A stretch of 13,377 bases of DNA from the NCBI GenBank assembly GCA_023433305.1, contig JAEZCZ010000121.1, forward strand, positions 1 through 13,377, read 5' to 3'. A program made the position numbers and the translations under genes. This document shows, one piece after another, positions 1-6,624 of this stretch (position 1 is its first letter; each line of letters opens with the position of its first letter). The notes under the pieces are model-generated. The model saw only the letters and a list, made by a program, of their open reading frames with translations. It made no database searches and was not told the origin of the DNA. Source of the stretch: Pseudomonadota bacterium (GTDB taxonomy: Bacteria; Pseudomonadota; Alphaproteobacteria; Sphingomonadales; Sphingomonadaceae).

Positions 1-1095
1 CTGATCGTGGCGCGGTTCGCCGAGCGCGTGAGACGCCTGTCGCTGATCTCGGTGGGAACGCTGGCGTGGTCTGCCGCGACGGCGGCCTGCGGCTGGGACG
101 GTAGCTGGTTACAGCTCCTGGTGGCGCGCATGGGCGTGGGACTGGGCGAAGCCATCGGGCTGCCGAGCCTTCAATCGGTAATCTCCGACTACTTCCCCGC
201 CAACAAGCGCGGCCTGGCGATTTCGGTGCTGATGCTTGCGCCGCCGATCGGCGCGTTCGTCGGCTTCGTCGGGGGCGGGTGGATCGCGCAGGAGTACGAC
301 TGGCGCTTCACCTTCCTGATCGCAGCGGTCCCCGGGGTGCTGATGGGCGTCCTCGCCTGGCTATTCATCGCCGAGCCGCCGCGGGGCCGCCACGACATCG
401 GCGCAGGGGACGACGTGCCGCCGATGAGCGCGGTGCTGCGCCGGCTCTTCGCGCTGCCGAGCGCGCGCAATCTCGTCTTCGGATCGGCGTTCGCGGCGAT
501 GCTCGGCTTCGGGCTCAACTACTTCTTTACCTCGCTGATGATCCGCAAGTTCGAGCTTGGGCTGGCGGAGGCTGGGCTTTACTCCGGCCTCATCGCCAGC
601 CTTCCGGCAGCGCTCTCGGTAGTCGGAAGCGGCTGGCTGGCGGACCGGTTGAGCGCGAAGGGACCGGCAGCCTATGCACTGATCCCGGCGGTGTGCCTGA
701 TCGTCGGCGGGCCGCTCTACGTGCTGGCGATAACCCGCGACAGCCTGCCGCTGCTGCTCGGCCTGATCAGCGTGACGACGTTCCTGACCTTCGGCTACCT
801 CGGCGTGACGTACGCCGCGCTGCAGAATCTGATGCACCCCCGCATGCGCGCGACGACGTCGGCAGTACTCAACGTTGTCTACGGGATCGCCAGCGCGCTC
901 GGGCCGATCCTGCTCGGTGCCCTGAGCGATCGCATGGCGCTCGATTATGGCCCGGCGCAGGGCCTGGCCGTCGCGATGGCGATTACCGGGGCCCTCTACG
1001 TCTGGGCGGGGCTGCACTACCTGCTCGCGGCGCGGCGGCTTGGGCGAGACACTCTCGTCATCACCGGCGCGGCTACCACAATGTCCATCCACTGA
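1..1095 (+). CDS. MFS transporter, 5' end outside the window
   Basis: The reading frame is open from base 1, so the true start and probably the first one or two membrane helices lie upstream; 364 codons plus the TGA stop are visible. The visible part begins in the basic cytoplasmic loop after helix 2 (ARFAERVRR), followed by hydrophobic helices. The segment RMGVGLGEAIGLPSLQSVIS and the following DYFPANKRG resemble the helix 4-5 region of Spinster-like and organic-anion-type MFS carriers. A hydrophilic central loop (EPPRGRHDIGAGDD, about residues 125-140) separates the two six-helix halves. A second loop-2-3-like motif, GSGWLADRLSAKG, appears in the C-terminal half, as expected for MFS internal symmetry. 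The substrate cannot be read from sequence. Only 16 bp separate it from the downstream dehydrogenase on the same strand, so co-transcription and a shared catabolic substrate are plausible but inferred. Confidence 0.88.
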   Translation: MIVARFAERVRRLSLISVGTLAWSAATAACGWDGSWLQLLVARMGVGLGEAIGLPSLQSVISDYFPANKRGLAISVLMLAPPIGAFVGFVGGGWIAQEYDWRFTFLIAAVPGVLMGVLAWLFIAEPPRGRHDIGAGDDVPPMSAVLRRLFALPSARNLVFGSAFAAMLGFGLNYFFTSLMIRKFELGLAEAGLYSGLIASLPAALSVVGSGWLADRLSAKGPAAYALIPAVCLIVGGPLYVLAITRDSLPLLLGLISVTTFLTFGYLGVTYAALQNLMHPRMRATTSAVLNVVYGIASALGPILLGALSDRMALDYGPAQGLAVAMAITGALYVWAGLHYLLAARRLGRDTLVITGAATTMSIH

Positions 1096-1111
1096 CGCCG
1101 GGAGAGGCCCC

Positions 1112-1948
1112 ATGTCCAAGCACATCGCAGGAAAGTCGATCGTCGTAACGGGAGCGGCGAGTGGGTTCGGCCGGCTCGTTTCCGAGAAGCTCGCCGCCAG
1201 GGGCGCCCTGCTCGCGTGCGCGGATATCAACGCGGCAGGCGCCGAAGACGTTGCCGCCGGAATTCGCGCGCGCGGGGGCAAGGCCGAGGCCGTCGCCGCG
1301 GACGTCACCCGCATGGCGGACATGCGCGCCCTCGCTCAGCGCGCGGTGGAGGCGCACGGCGGGATCGACGTGATGATCAACAACGCCGGCGTCATGCCGC
1401 TGGCCTTCTTCGCCGATCACGAGGCGGCGTTCGACGCCTGGGATCGCTGCATCGATATCAACTTCAAAGGCGTGCTCCACGGCACGCTTGCGGTGTTCGA
1501 CCAGATGATGGCGCAAGGGCGCGGCCACGTGATCAACCTGTCGTCGATCTACGGCAACCACCCGGTGGTAGGCGCCGCCGTTTATGGCGCGACCAAGAGC
1601 GCGGTGAACTTCCTGTCGGAATCGCTGCGCGTCGAAGCGCGCGGCAAGATAAAGGTGACGGTGATCAAGCCTACTGGCGTGCCGGTGACGGGCCTATCGG
1701 CCACGGTGGTCAATCAGGCCGCGGGCGTCGGCATCCTCGCGCACAACATGGGCGAGTTCACCGACATGGTCATCGCCATGCAGGACGGCACCTTTCCCGC
1801 CGAGCGCCTCGATCCGGCGAACATCGACTATGCGTCGCTGGCGCCGGAGCATATCGCCGATGCCATTGTGCACGCGATCGACCAGCCGTGGGGCGTGTCG
1901 ATCGCGGAAGTGACCGTGCGCGCCGCCGGCGATTATTTCATCCTCTGA
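1112..1948 (+). CDS. Short-chain dehydrogenase/reductase (SDR)
   Basis: A 278-residue classical-type SDR, probably an NAD(H)-dependent alcohol/ketone oxidoreductase acting in the cytoplasm. Visible signatures: the Rossmann motif TGAASGFG (residues 13-20), Asp38 at the end of the second strand (favours NAD over NADP), Asp64 in AADV, the NNAG motif (90-93), the active-site serine region NLSS (142-145) and the catalytic YxxxK as Tyr158/Lys162. The usual PG motif after the active site is altered: residues 186-188 read P-T-G, with an extra Thr between Pro and Gly. The ATG at 1112 is chosen because GGAGAGG at 1101-1107 sits just upstream; longer in-frame extensions would run back into the MFS gene. 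It follows the transporter by 16 bp and converges on metK, with 18 bp between the two stop codons. The substrate is unknown. Confidence 0.92.
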   Translation: MSKHIAGKSIVVTGAASGFGRLVSEKLAARGALLACADINAAGAEDVAAGIRARGGKAEAVAADVTRMADMRALAQRAVEAHGGIDVMINNAGVMPLAFFADHEAAFDAWDRCIDINFKGVLHGTLAVFDQMMAQGRGHVINLSSIYGNHPVVGAAVYGATKSAVNFLSESLRVEARGKIKVTVIKPTGVPVTGLSATVVNQAAGVGILAHNMGEFTDMVIAMQDGTFPAERLDPANIDYASLAPEHIADAIVHAIDQPWGVSIAEVTVRAAGDYFIL

Positions 1949-1970
1949 CGGCGGGCCGCGGCGCCGTCAG
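1945..1970. terminator. Stem-loop built from the stop codons of two convergent genes
   Basis: CTGACGGC (1945-1952) and GCCGTCAG (1963-1970) are perfect inverted repeats of 8 bp around a 10-base GC-rich loop. The left arm contains the TGA of the SDR gene (1946-1948) and the right arm contains the TCA that reads as the metK TGA on the minus strand (1967-1969). The position suggests one shared bidirectional terminator or 3'-end stabiliser. No run of T follows on either strand, so a classical intrinsic terminator is not fully supported; Rho-dependent ending or RNA protection is equally possible. Confidence 0.4.
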
Positions 1971-3175
1971 CTAAGCGCCGCCTTGAGGTCCTCGACGAGG
2001 TCGGTGCGTTCCCACGGGAACAGGTCGCCTTCGGCTTTGCGGCCGAAGTGGCCGTAGGCCGCGGTCTTGCGGTAGATCGGCTTGTTGAGGCCCAGGTGGG
2101 TGCGGATGCCGCGTGGGGTGAGGCGGCCGAGCTTCTCGATGGCCTGGATGGCCTGCTCGATCTTGTCGTCGCCGACGGTGCCGGTGCCGTGGGTGTCGAC
2201 GTAAAGCGAGAGCGGCTTCGATACGCCGATCGCGTACGCGAGCTGGATCGTGCAGCGCTGCGCGAGCCCGGCGGCAACGATGTTCTTGGCGAGATAGCGG
2301 CTGATGTACGCGGCCGAGCGGTCGACCTTGGTCGGATCCTTGCCCGAGAACGCGCCACCGCCGTGCGGGGCCGCGCCGCCGTAGGTGTCGACGATGATCT
2401 TGCGGCCGGTGAGGCCGGCGTCCCCGTCGGGGCCGCCGATCTCGAAGCTGCCGGTCGGGTTGATGTGGTATTCGGTCTCATCGCTGAGCAGCTCTGCCGG
2501 GATAACGTCCGCGACCACGCGCTTGACGTAGGCGTGGAGTTCGGCCTGCTTATCACCCTCGTCGTAGCCCTTGGCGTGCTGGGTCGAGACGACGATCGCC
2601 GTCGCCGCTACCGGCTTGCTGCCTTCGTAGCGGAGCGTGACCTGGCTCTTGGAATCGGGCTCGAGGAACGGGGCCGCGCCCGAATGGCGATCGGCGGCCA
2701 TGCGCTCAAGGATCTTGTGGCTGTAGTAGAGCGTCGCCGGCATCAGGTCGGGCGTGTCGTTGGCCGCATAGCCGAACATGATGCCCTGGTCGCCGGCGCC
2801 CTCGTCCTTGTTGCCGGACGCGTCGACGCCCTGCGCGATGTGCGCCGACTGGCCGTGGAGGTGGTTCTCGAAAGTCAGGGTCTCCCAATGGAAGCCGTCC
2901 TGCTCGTAGCCGATCTCCTTGACGGTGTTACGCACCACCTGCTCGATCTCGTCGAGCGCGCCGGGCGCCCACTCGCCGTTCTCGTAAATGCCCTTGCAGC
3001 GGATCTCGCCGGCTAGGACCACGAGTTGGGTCGTGGTCAGCGTCTCGCACGCGCCGCGCGCTTCCGGGTCTTTGGAGAGGAACAGGTCGACGACGGCGTC
3101 AGAGATCTGGTCGGACACTTTGTCCGGGTGGCCTTCGGACACGCTTTCGGACGTGAACAGATAGCTCTGGCGCAT
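1967..3175 (-). CDS. metK: S-adenosylmethionine synthase
   Basis: Makes S-adenosylmethionine from methionine and ATP, releasing phosphate and pyrophosphate; a cytoplasmic tetramer in known family members. The 402-residue protein shows the ATP-binding GHPDK (15-19), signature 1 GAGDQGIMFGYA (126-137) and signature 2 GGGAFSGKD (272-280). It is somewhat longer than the E. coli enzyme (384 residues), with small insertions. The ATG at 3175 is supported by the conserved N-terminus (MRQSYLFTSESVSEGHPDK) and a GAGGGA ribosome binding site at 3186-3191. It is the last gene of the minus-strand block, 50 bp after lnt. Pairing of lnt with metK is common in alphaproteobacteria. S-adenosylmethionine is the methyl donor for PrmC encoded upstream, and the pyrophosphate released is a substrate for the ppa product. 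Confidence 0.98.
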   Translation of the reverse strand: MRQSYLFTSESVSEGHPDKVSDQISDAVVDLFLSKDPEARGACETLTTTQLVVLAGEIRCKGIYENGEWAPGALDEIEQVVRNTVKEIGYEQDGFHWETLTFENHLHGQSAHIAQGVDASGNKDEGAGDQGIMFGYAANDTPDLMPATLYYSHKILERMAADRHSGAAPFLEPDSKSQVTLRYEGSKPVAATAIVVSTQHAKGYDEGDKQAELHAYVKRVVADVIPAELLSDETEYHINPTGSFEIGGPDGDAGLTGRKIIVDTYGGAAPHGGGAFSGKDPTKVDRSAAYISRYLAKNIVAAGLAQRCTIQLAYAIGVSKPLSLYVDTHGTGTVGDDKIEQAIQAIEKLGRLTPRGIRTHLGLNKPIYRKTAAYGHFGRKAEGDLFPWERTDLVEDLKAALS

Positions 3176-3178
3176 TCA

Positions 3179-3239
3179 GGTGGGTTCCCTCGAAGGTAGG
3201 ATGAGACAAGAATTCGGGCGGGTTCCTAACCGGCCCGCC
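3179..3239 (-). promoter_or_regulatory. lnt-metK leader with hairpin and repeated motif (candidate)
   Basis: On the minus strand the end of lnt and the leader of metK contain GGCGGG and CCCGCC arms (3234-3239 and 3217-3222) enclosing an 11-base loop that includes the lnt stop codon (3226-3228). The motif GGAACCC-R-CC occurs twice, at 3217-3226 (with CCGCC) and at 3179-3188 (with CCACC), the second copy overlapping the putative metK ribosome binding site. The GGTT inside the hairpin loop could pair with AACC of either copy, which gives two exclusive folds, one of which would cover the ribosome binding site. I do not recognise a named SAM riboswitch class here. Regulation is a hypothesis. Confidence 0.25.
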
Positions 3240-4803
3240 GGCGCAAGGCAACGGCCGCCAGCGCAAGGAAAACCATCGCCCAGAATAGCGGCAACGCGTT
3301 GCCGAGACGCGCGAAGGGTGTGGGGTCGGCCGCGGGCGGAATTACCCCGTCCATCCGGCCGCCCTGCAAGCGCGGGAAATGCTCGCGCACCACGCCGCGC
3401 GCGTCGATCACCGCGCTGATTCCGGAAGTCGTCGACCGCAGTACGGGCAAGCCTTCCTCGATCGCCCGCATGCGCGCCTGCGCGAGATGCTGGGGAGGCC
3501 CGAAGGCGCCGAACCAGCCGTCGTTCGACGGATTGAAAATGAAGTCGGGGCGATTGCCGCGCTCGACGACTTCGCCCGAGAACACGATTTCGTAGCAGAT
3601 CTGAATGCCGGCTTCGCCGAGCGAGCCGAGATCGAGCGTTCGCGGGCCGGGGCCGGGAATGAAGTCGATCGTGCCGGCGACCAGGCGGCTGAGGCCGAGC
3701 GGCTCGAGCAGCGGACGCATCGGCAGGTATTCGCCGTAAGGCACCAAGTGCGCCTTGGCGTAACCGCCCAATATCTCGCCGGCACCGTCGAGCGCAGTGA
3801 CCGCGTTGTAGGCACCCACCGCGCGCCCCTCGGCAATTTCGAGATCGACTGCGCCCGTTAGCAAGACACTCTCGGGACCGATGAAGCGCCCGATGCGCTC
3901 GCGCGCGAGTTGCGGGTCCTGGAAGGCGGTCGCCCTGTCGTAAAATCGCTGCGGGTATCCGGGACGAAGGTAATCGGCGAGGCCGGATTCAGGCCAGAGA
4001 ACAAGCCGGCGCTCGCCGGCTTGGCGAGGCAGGCTGAGCTCCGCCAGGCGAACGAAGTTGGCTTCGTAGTAACGGGGATCGGCGATCCGATCCTGCGTCA
4101 GGTCGGGCTGGACCAGCGTGAAGCGAACCGTTCCGTCGTGCGCGGACGGCGCCGGCACGTACATCGCTACAGCGATTAAAAGCGCCACGAGGCCGGCCAC
4201 GATCGGGCGACGTTCGCGCAGCAAGGCGGCGAAGGCTGCGGAAAGGAAAACCGCCAAGCCGGAGAGCGCGTAAGTTCCCATCCAAGGAGCCAGCGCGGCG
4301 AGACCAGGGCGGTCGAGAGGTCCGAGCAAGACCATCGCGAACGGGTTCCAAGCATAGCCGGTGAACACGCGGGCGCGCAGCATTTCGGAGAGCGTCCAGC
4401 AACCGGCCAAGGCCAACGCGATCGCCCAGGCGCGTCCCTTGCCGGCCAGCGCGCGCGCGCCGAGCGCGGCAAGCGCGGGGTAAATCGCCAGATAAAGCGA
4501 GAGCAGCGGCACGGCCAGCCAGCCGAGCGCCGCGGGCATTTCCGCCTGGTAGGTAAACGCGGTCGCGATCCACGCATTGCCGAACGTGAAGTGCGCGACC
4601 CCGAACACCCAGCCGAGCCAGGCGGCTCGCTTGCCGTCGGCAGTCTCGGAAATCAGGGCCGCGAATGCGGCCATGGCAGCGAGCGCCAGCGGCCAGAGGC
4701 CGAGCGGCTCGAAGCCGGTCGCAGCGACCAGGCCGAGGACCAGCGCGGCGAGCCGCGGGCGCGCGCTCAGAATATGCCAGGGGCCGGCTGTGCGTGACGA
4801 CAT
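3226..4803 (-). CDS. lnt: Apolipoprotein N-acyltransferase
   Basis: Transfers an acyl chain from phospholipid to the N-terminal cysteine of diacylated lipoproteins in the inner membrane, the last step of lipoprotein maturation before export by the Lol system. The 525-residue protein has a hydrophobic N-terminal half with multiple membrane helices (about residues 15-215), then a periplasmic nitrilase-like domain, then a C-terminal helix (about 503-520). The nitrilase-type catalytic triad is present: Glu272 in LWPESG, Lys350 in GGYAKAHLVPYGEYLP and Cys403 in IQICYE. The ATG at 4803 gives a normal family length; only a weak CGGA ribosome binding site lies ahead of it. It starts 38 bp after the DUF4167 gene stop and ends 50 bp before metK, so at least lnt-metK co-transcription is likely. 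Confidence 0.96.
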   Translation of the reverse strand: MSSRTAGPWHILSARPRLAALVLGLVAATGFEPLGLWPLALAAMAAFAALISETADGKRAAWLGWVFGVAHFTFGNAWIATAFTYQAEMPAALGWLAVPLLSLYLAIYPALAALGARALAGKGRAWAIALALAGCWTLSEMLRARVFTGYAWNPFAMVLLGPLDRPGLAALAPWMGTYALSGLAVFLSAAFAALLRERRPIVAGLVALLIAVAMYVPAPSAHDGTVRFTLVQPDLTQDRIADPRYYEANFVRLAELSLPRQAGERRLVLWPESGLADYLRPGYPQRFYDRATAFQDPQLARERIGRFIGPESVLLTGAVDLEIAEGRAVGAYNAVTALDGAGEILGGYAKAHLVPYGEYLPMRPLLEPLGLSRLVAGTIDFIPGPGPRTLDLGSLGEAGIQICYEIVFSGEVVERGNRPDFIFNPSNDGWFGAFGPPQHLAQARMRAIEEGLPVLRSTTSGISAVIDARGVVREHFPRLQGGRMDGVIPPAADPTPFARLGNALPLFWAMVFLALAAVALRRRAG

Positions 4804-4813
4804 GACCGGTCCG

Positions 4814-4825
4814 TGACGCGCGTCA
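4814..4825. promoter_or_regulatory. 12-bp perfect palindrome upstream of lnt (candidate operator)
   Basis: TGACGCGCGTCA is a perfect palindrome in the 38-bp gap between the DUF4167 gene stop and the lnt start, 10 bp from the lnt ATG. It could be a repressor site or a short RNA hairpin near the start codon. In a GC-rich genome such short palindromes can arise by chance, and no known regulator site is recognised. Confidence 0.2.
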
Positions 4826-4841
4826 GGCAGAGGCGCAAGCC

Positions 4842-5534
4842 TCAGCTGACAGCTTCGAGCGCCTCGTCCCCGGCATCATCTGCCGGACGCGAGCGGCGAG
4901 TGCGTGTTCGGGGCCGCGGAGCGTCTTCCTCGCGGGCGATCGACGGCGGCAGCACGCCAGGGTCGAAAGTGGTTTCCGCGGCTTCATCTTCCTTCGCCCC
5001 GGCATTGGCACTTGCAGCGCGCCCCCGTCCGCGACCACGCTGCCCGGAGCGCGCCTCGCCCCGGCGAGTGTCGCGAACGAATGGATTGTCCTCGGCCGTC
5101 GCTTCCTGGATCTCGTCGCCTTCGACTCCGCGCTGCCCTTCGTCCTGCTCGGCGACTTCGGATTCGTTGCGCTCGTCACGGCGACGTGGTCGCTCCTCGC
5201 GGGCGACCTCTTCGCGATCCTCTGTTTCCTCGTCGTCCGAATCGAACGACTGCTCGCGATCCTGATCCCGACGGGGTGGCCGGCCTTCTTCCTTCTGCGC
5301 GCGGCTGTCGGCTACAACGCGGAAGTAGTGATCCGCGAACTGGAGATAATACTCGGTCAGCACGCGATCGCCGTTGAGCGAAGCGTCGTGCGCGAGCTTC
5401 TTGTATTTCTCGAGCATCTGCGGGGCATTGCCGCGCGCCCGGCTGTCGATCCGGTTGCTCTGGTGTCCGCCGCCCTGGCCGCCGCGATTGCTGCCCCGGC
5501 CGCGCCGGCGATTTTGATTACGATTCTGGTTCAA
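4842..5534 (-). CDS. DUF4167 domain protein, RG-rich and charged, function unknown
   Basis: A 230-residue protein with three parts. Residues 1-34 are basic and rich in Asn, Gln, Arg and Gly with RGRG and RGG-like stretches. Residues 35-76 hold the conserved DUF4167 core (GNAPQMLEKYKKLAHDAS, then DRVLTEYYLQFADHYFRV), predicted helical with aromatic residues. Residues 77-230 are almost entirely Arg/Glu/Asp, with a second RG cluster (RGRGRGR, 166-172), and look disordered. The family is known mainly from alphaproteobacteria, often beside prfA-prmC, and has no assigned function. The composition suggests RNA or ribosome binding, but that is inference. The start is a TTG at 5534: an in-frame stop lies just upstream, the next Met is residue 40 inside the core, and AAGGAAG (5546-5552) lies 11 bases ahead of the TTG. 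The start could be slightly different. Confidence 0.85.
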   Translation of the reverse strand: MNQNRNQNRRRGRGSNRGGQGGGHQSNRIDSRARGNAPQMLEKYKKLAHDASLNGDRVLTEYYLQFADHYFRVVADSRAQKEEGRPPRRDQDREQSFDSDDEETEDREEVAREERPRRRDERNESEVAEQDEGQRGVEGDEIQEATAEDNPFVRDTRRGEARSGQRGRGRGRAASANAGAKEDEAAETTFDPGVLPPSIAREEDAPRPRTRTRRSRPADDAGDEALEAVS

Positions 5535-5787
5535 AGGAAATTTCGCTTCCTTGCTTATGCCGACCTAATGGTCGCGTGACCCCCTCCACGGCGCCAATCC
5601 CACTTCCGGAGGAGCGTCGCGTGATTCTTCATCTGCGCGGTAGCCTGGCGTTTTATCGCCGATCCTCAAGCACATGATGGAGTTAAGACCCGGTGCCGGC
5701 ATTCGCCTCCCCACCGCTGGCCTGACCCGAGAGGTAGTGATTCGCCGGCAATTTGCCAAGACTTATTTGTCGCTGGCTCCCGCGGCG
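5535..5787. other. 253-bp gap, probable promoter region of the DUF4167-lnt-metK group
   Basis: No convincing gene is present. The gap breaks the tight minus-strand series after prmC, so an independent promoter for the DUF4167 gene is likely, but I see no -35/-10 pair strong enough to name. It holds two GANTC sites (5623-5627, 5739-5743), with a third just inside the DUF4167 gene (5522-5526); GANTC is the CcrM methylation target in alphaproteobacteria. It also holds an inverted repeat, GGCAATTTGCC (5747-5757). A 64-codon TTG-started frame on the minus strand (5565-5759) has no ribosome binding site and no recognisable domain. Confidence 0.35.
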
Positions 5788-6624
5788 CTACTTCCGCACG
5801 GCTCGTAGCACCAACGCACGCGGTCTTGCGCCCAGGTCATGATGGAGTTCCGACTCGAAGCCGGCCAGCGCAGCAATCGAGGCGACCGCCTCCGCCTGTG
5901 TGGCGCCGATTTCGAGCACGGCCACGCCGCCGTCGGCCAGCAAGGGCGGCAATTGGGGAACGAGGGCACGGTAATCGTCGAGGCCCTCCGGCCCGGCAAA
6001 AAGTGCCCCCGCCGGTTCCCAATCCCTGACCGCAGGCTCGATGGGAGCATCCTCCTCGACATAAGGTGGATTCGCCAGGATCAGGTCGAAGCGCCCGAGG
6101 CCCTCGGCCCAGCCCTGCGCATTCCAATCGCGCCGAAGCCATTGCACCCGCTCCGAGAGAGCGAGCCGATTCGCGTTCTGCGCCGATATTTCCAGGGCTT
6201 CGGGCGATCGGTCGATCCCGACGCCGGTCGCGCCGGCCCGTTCCGCGAGGACGGTGAGCAGCAACGCGCCTGAGCCCGAACCGCAATCGAGGACGCGCGC
6301 GAGCGTCGGCCTTGCCTCAAGCGCGGCTTCAACGGTGGTCTCGCTATCCATACGCGGAATAAGAACGCCCGGGCCGACAGCGAATTCGCGGCCGAAGAAC
6401 TCCTTGCGCCCAAGGATATAGGCGACCGGCTCGTGCCTGGCGCGTCGCTCGACCAATCCGGCGAACGCGGGATGGGCCGGCCTCTCCATGTGCCGCAGCA
6501 GCAGCTCGGAGCGCGATACGCCCAGCGCGTGGGCCATCAACAGCTCGGCATCGAGGCGGCCGGTATCGGAGTTCGCCGCCAGTCGCACAGCCGCCTCGCG
6601 CAGCGCCGCGGCAACCGTCTTCAT
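5788..6624 (-). CDS. prmC: Peptide chain release factor N5-glutamine methyltransferase
   Basis: Methylates the glutamine of the GGQ motif in release factors 1 and 2 using S-adenosylmethionine, which speeds peptide release at stop codons. The 278-residue protein has the N-terminal helical substrate domain (about 1-75), the SAM-binding motif LDCGSGSG (112-119) and the catalytic NPPY (185-188), which holds the substrate glutamine. The ATG at 6624 overlaps the prfA TGA as ATGA (6621-6624), a typical sign of translational coupling; only a weak ribosome binding site (GGGCGA) precedes it. Its substrate PrfA is encoded immediately upstream in the same unit, the usual bacterial arrangement. The length and motifs are normal. 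Confidence 0.97.
   Translation of the reverse strand: MKTVAAALREAAVRLAANSDTGRLDAELLMAHALGVSRSELLLRHMERPAHPAFAGLVERRARHEPVAYILGRKEFFGREFAVGPGVLIPRMDSETTVEAALEARPTLARVLDCGSGSGALLLTVLAERAGATGVGIDRSPEALEISAQNANRLALSERVQWLRRDWNAQGWAEGLGRFDLILANPPYVEEDAPIEPAVRDWEPAGALFAGPEGLDDYRALVPQLPPLLADGGVAVLEIGATQAEAVASIAALAGFESELHHDLGARPRALVLRAVRK

Noticed and set aside
2048..3016. 322-codon open frame on the plus strand opposite metK
   Set aside because: metK is unambiguous; the opposite translation is a low-complexity Val/Leu/Arg/Asp sequence typical of GC-rich antisense frames.
3176..3225. Known SAM-II or SAM/SAH riboswitch ahead of metK
   Set aside because: The leader is only 50 bp and the conserved core sequences of those classes as I know them are not present; only a generic alternative-pairing candidate is reported.
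5565..5759. Possible 64-residue protein in the prmC-DUF4167 gap
   Set aside because: TTG start, no ribosome binding site, no domain or signal, and coding-like features are absent.
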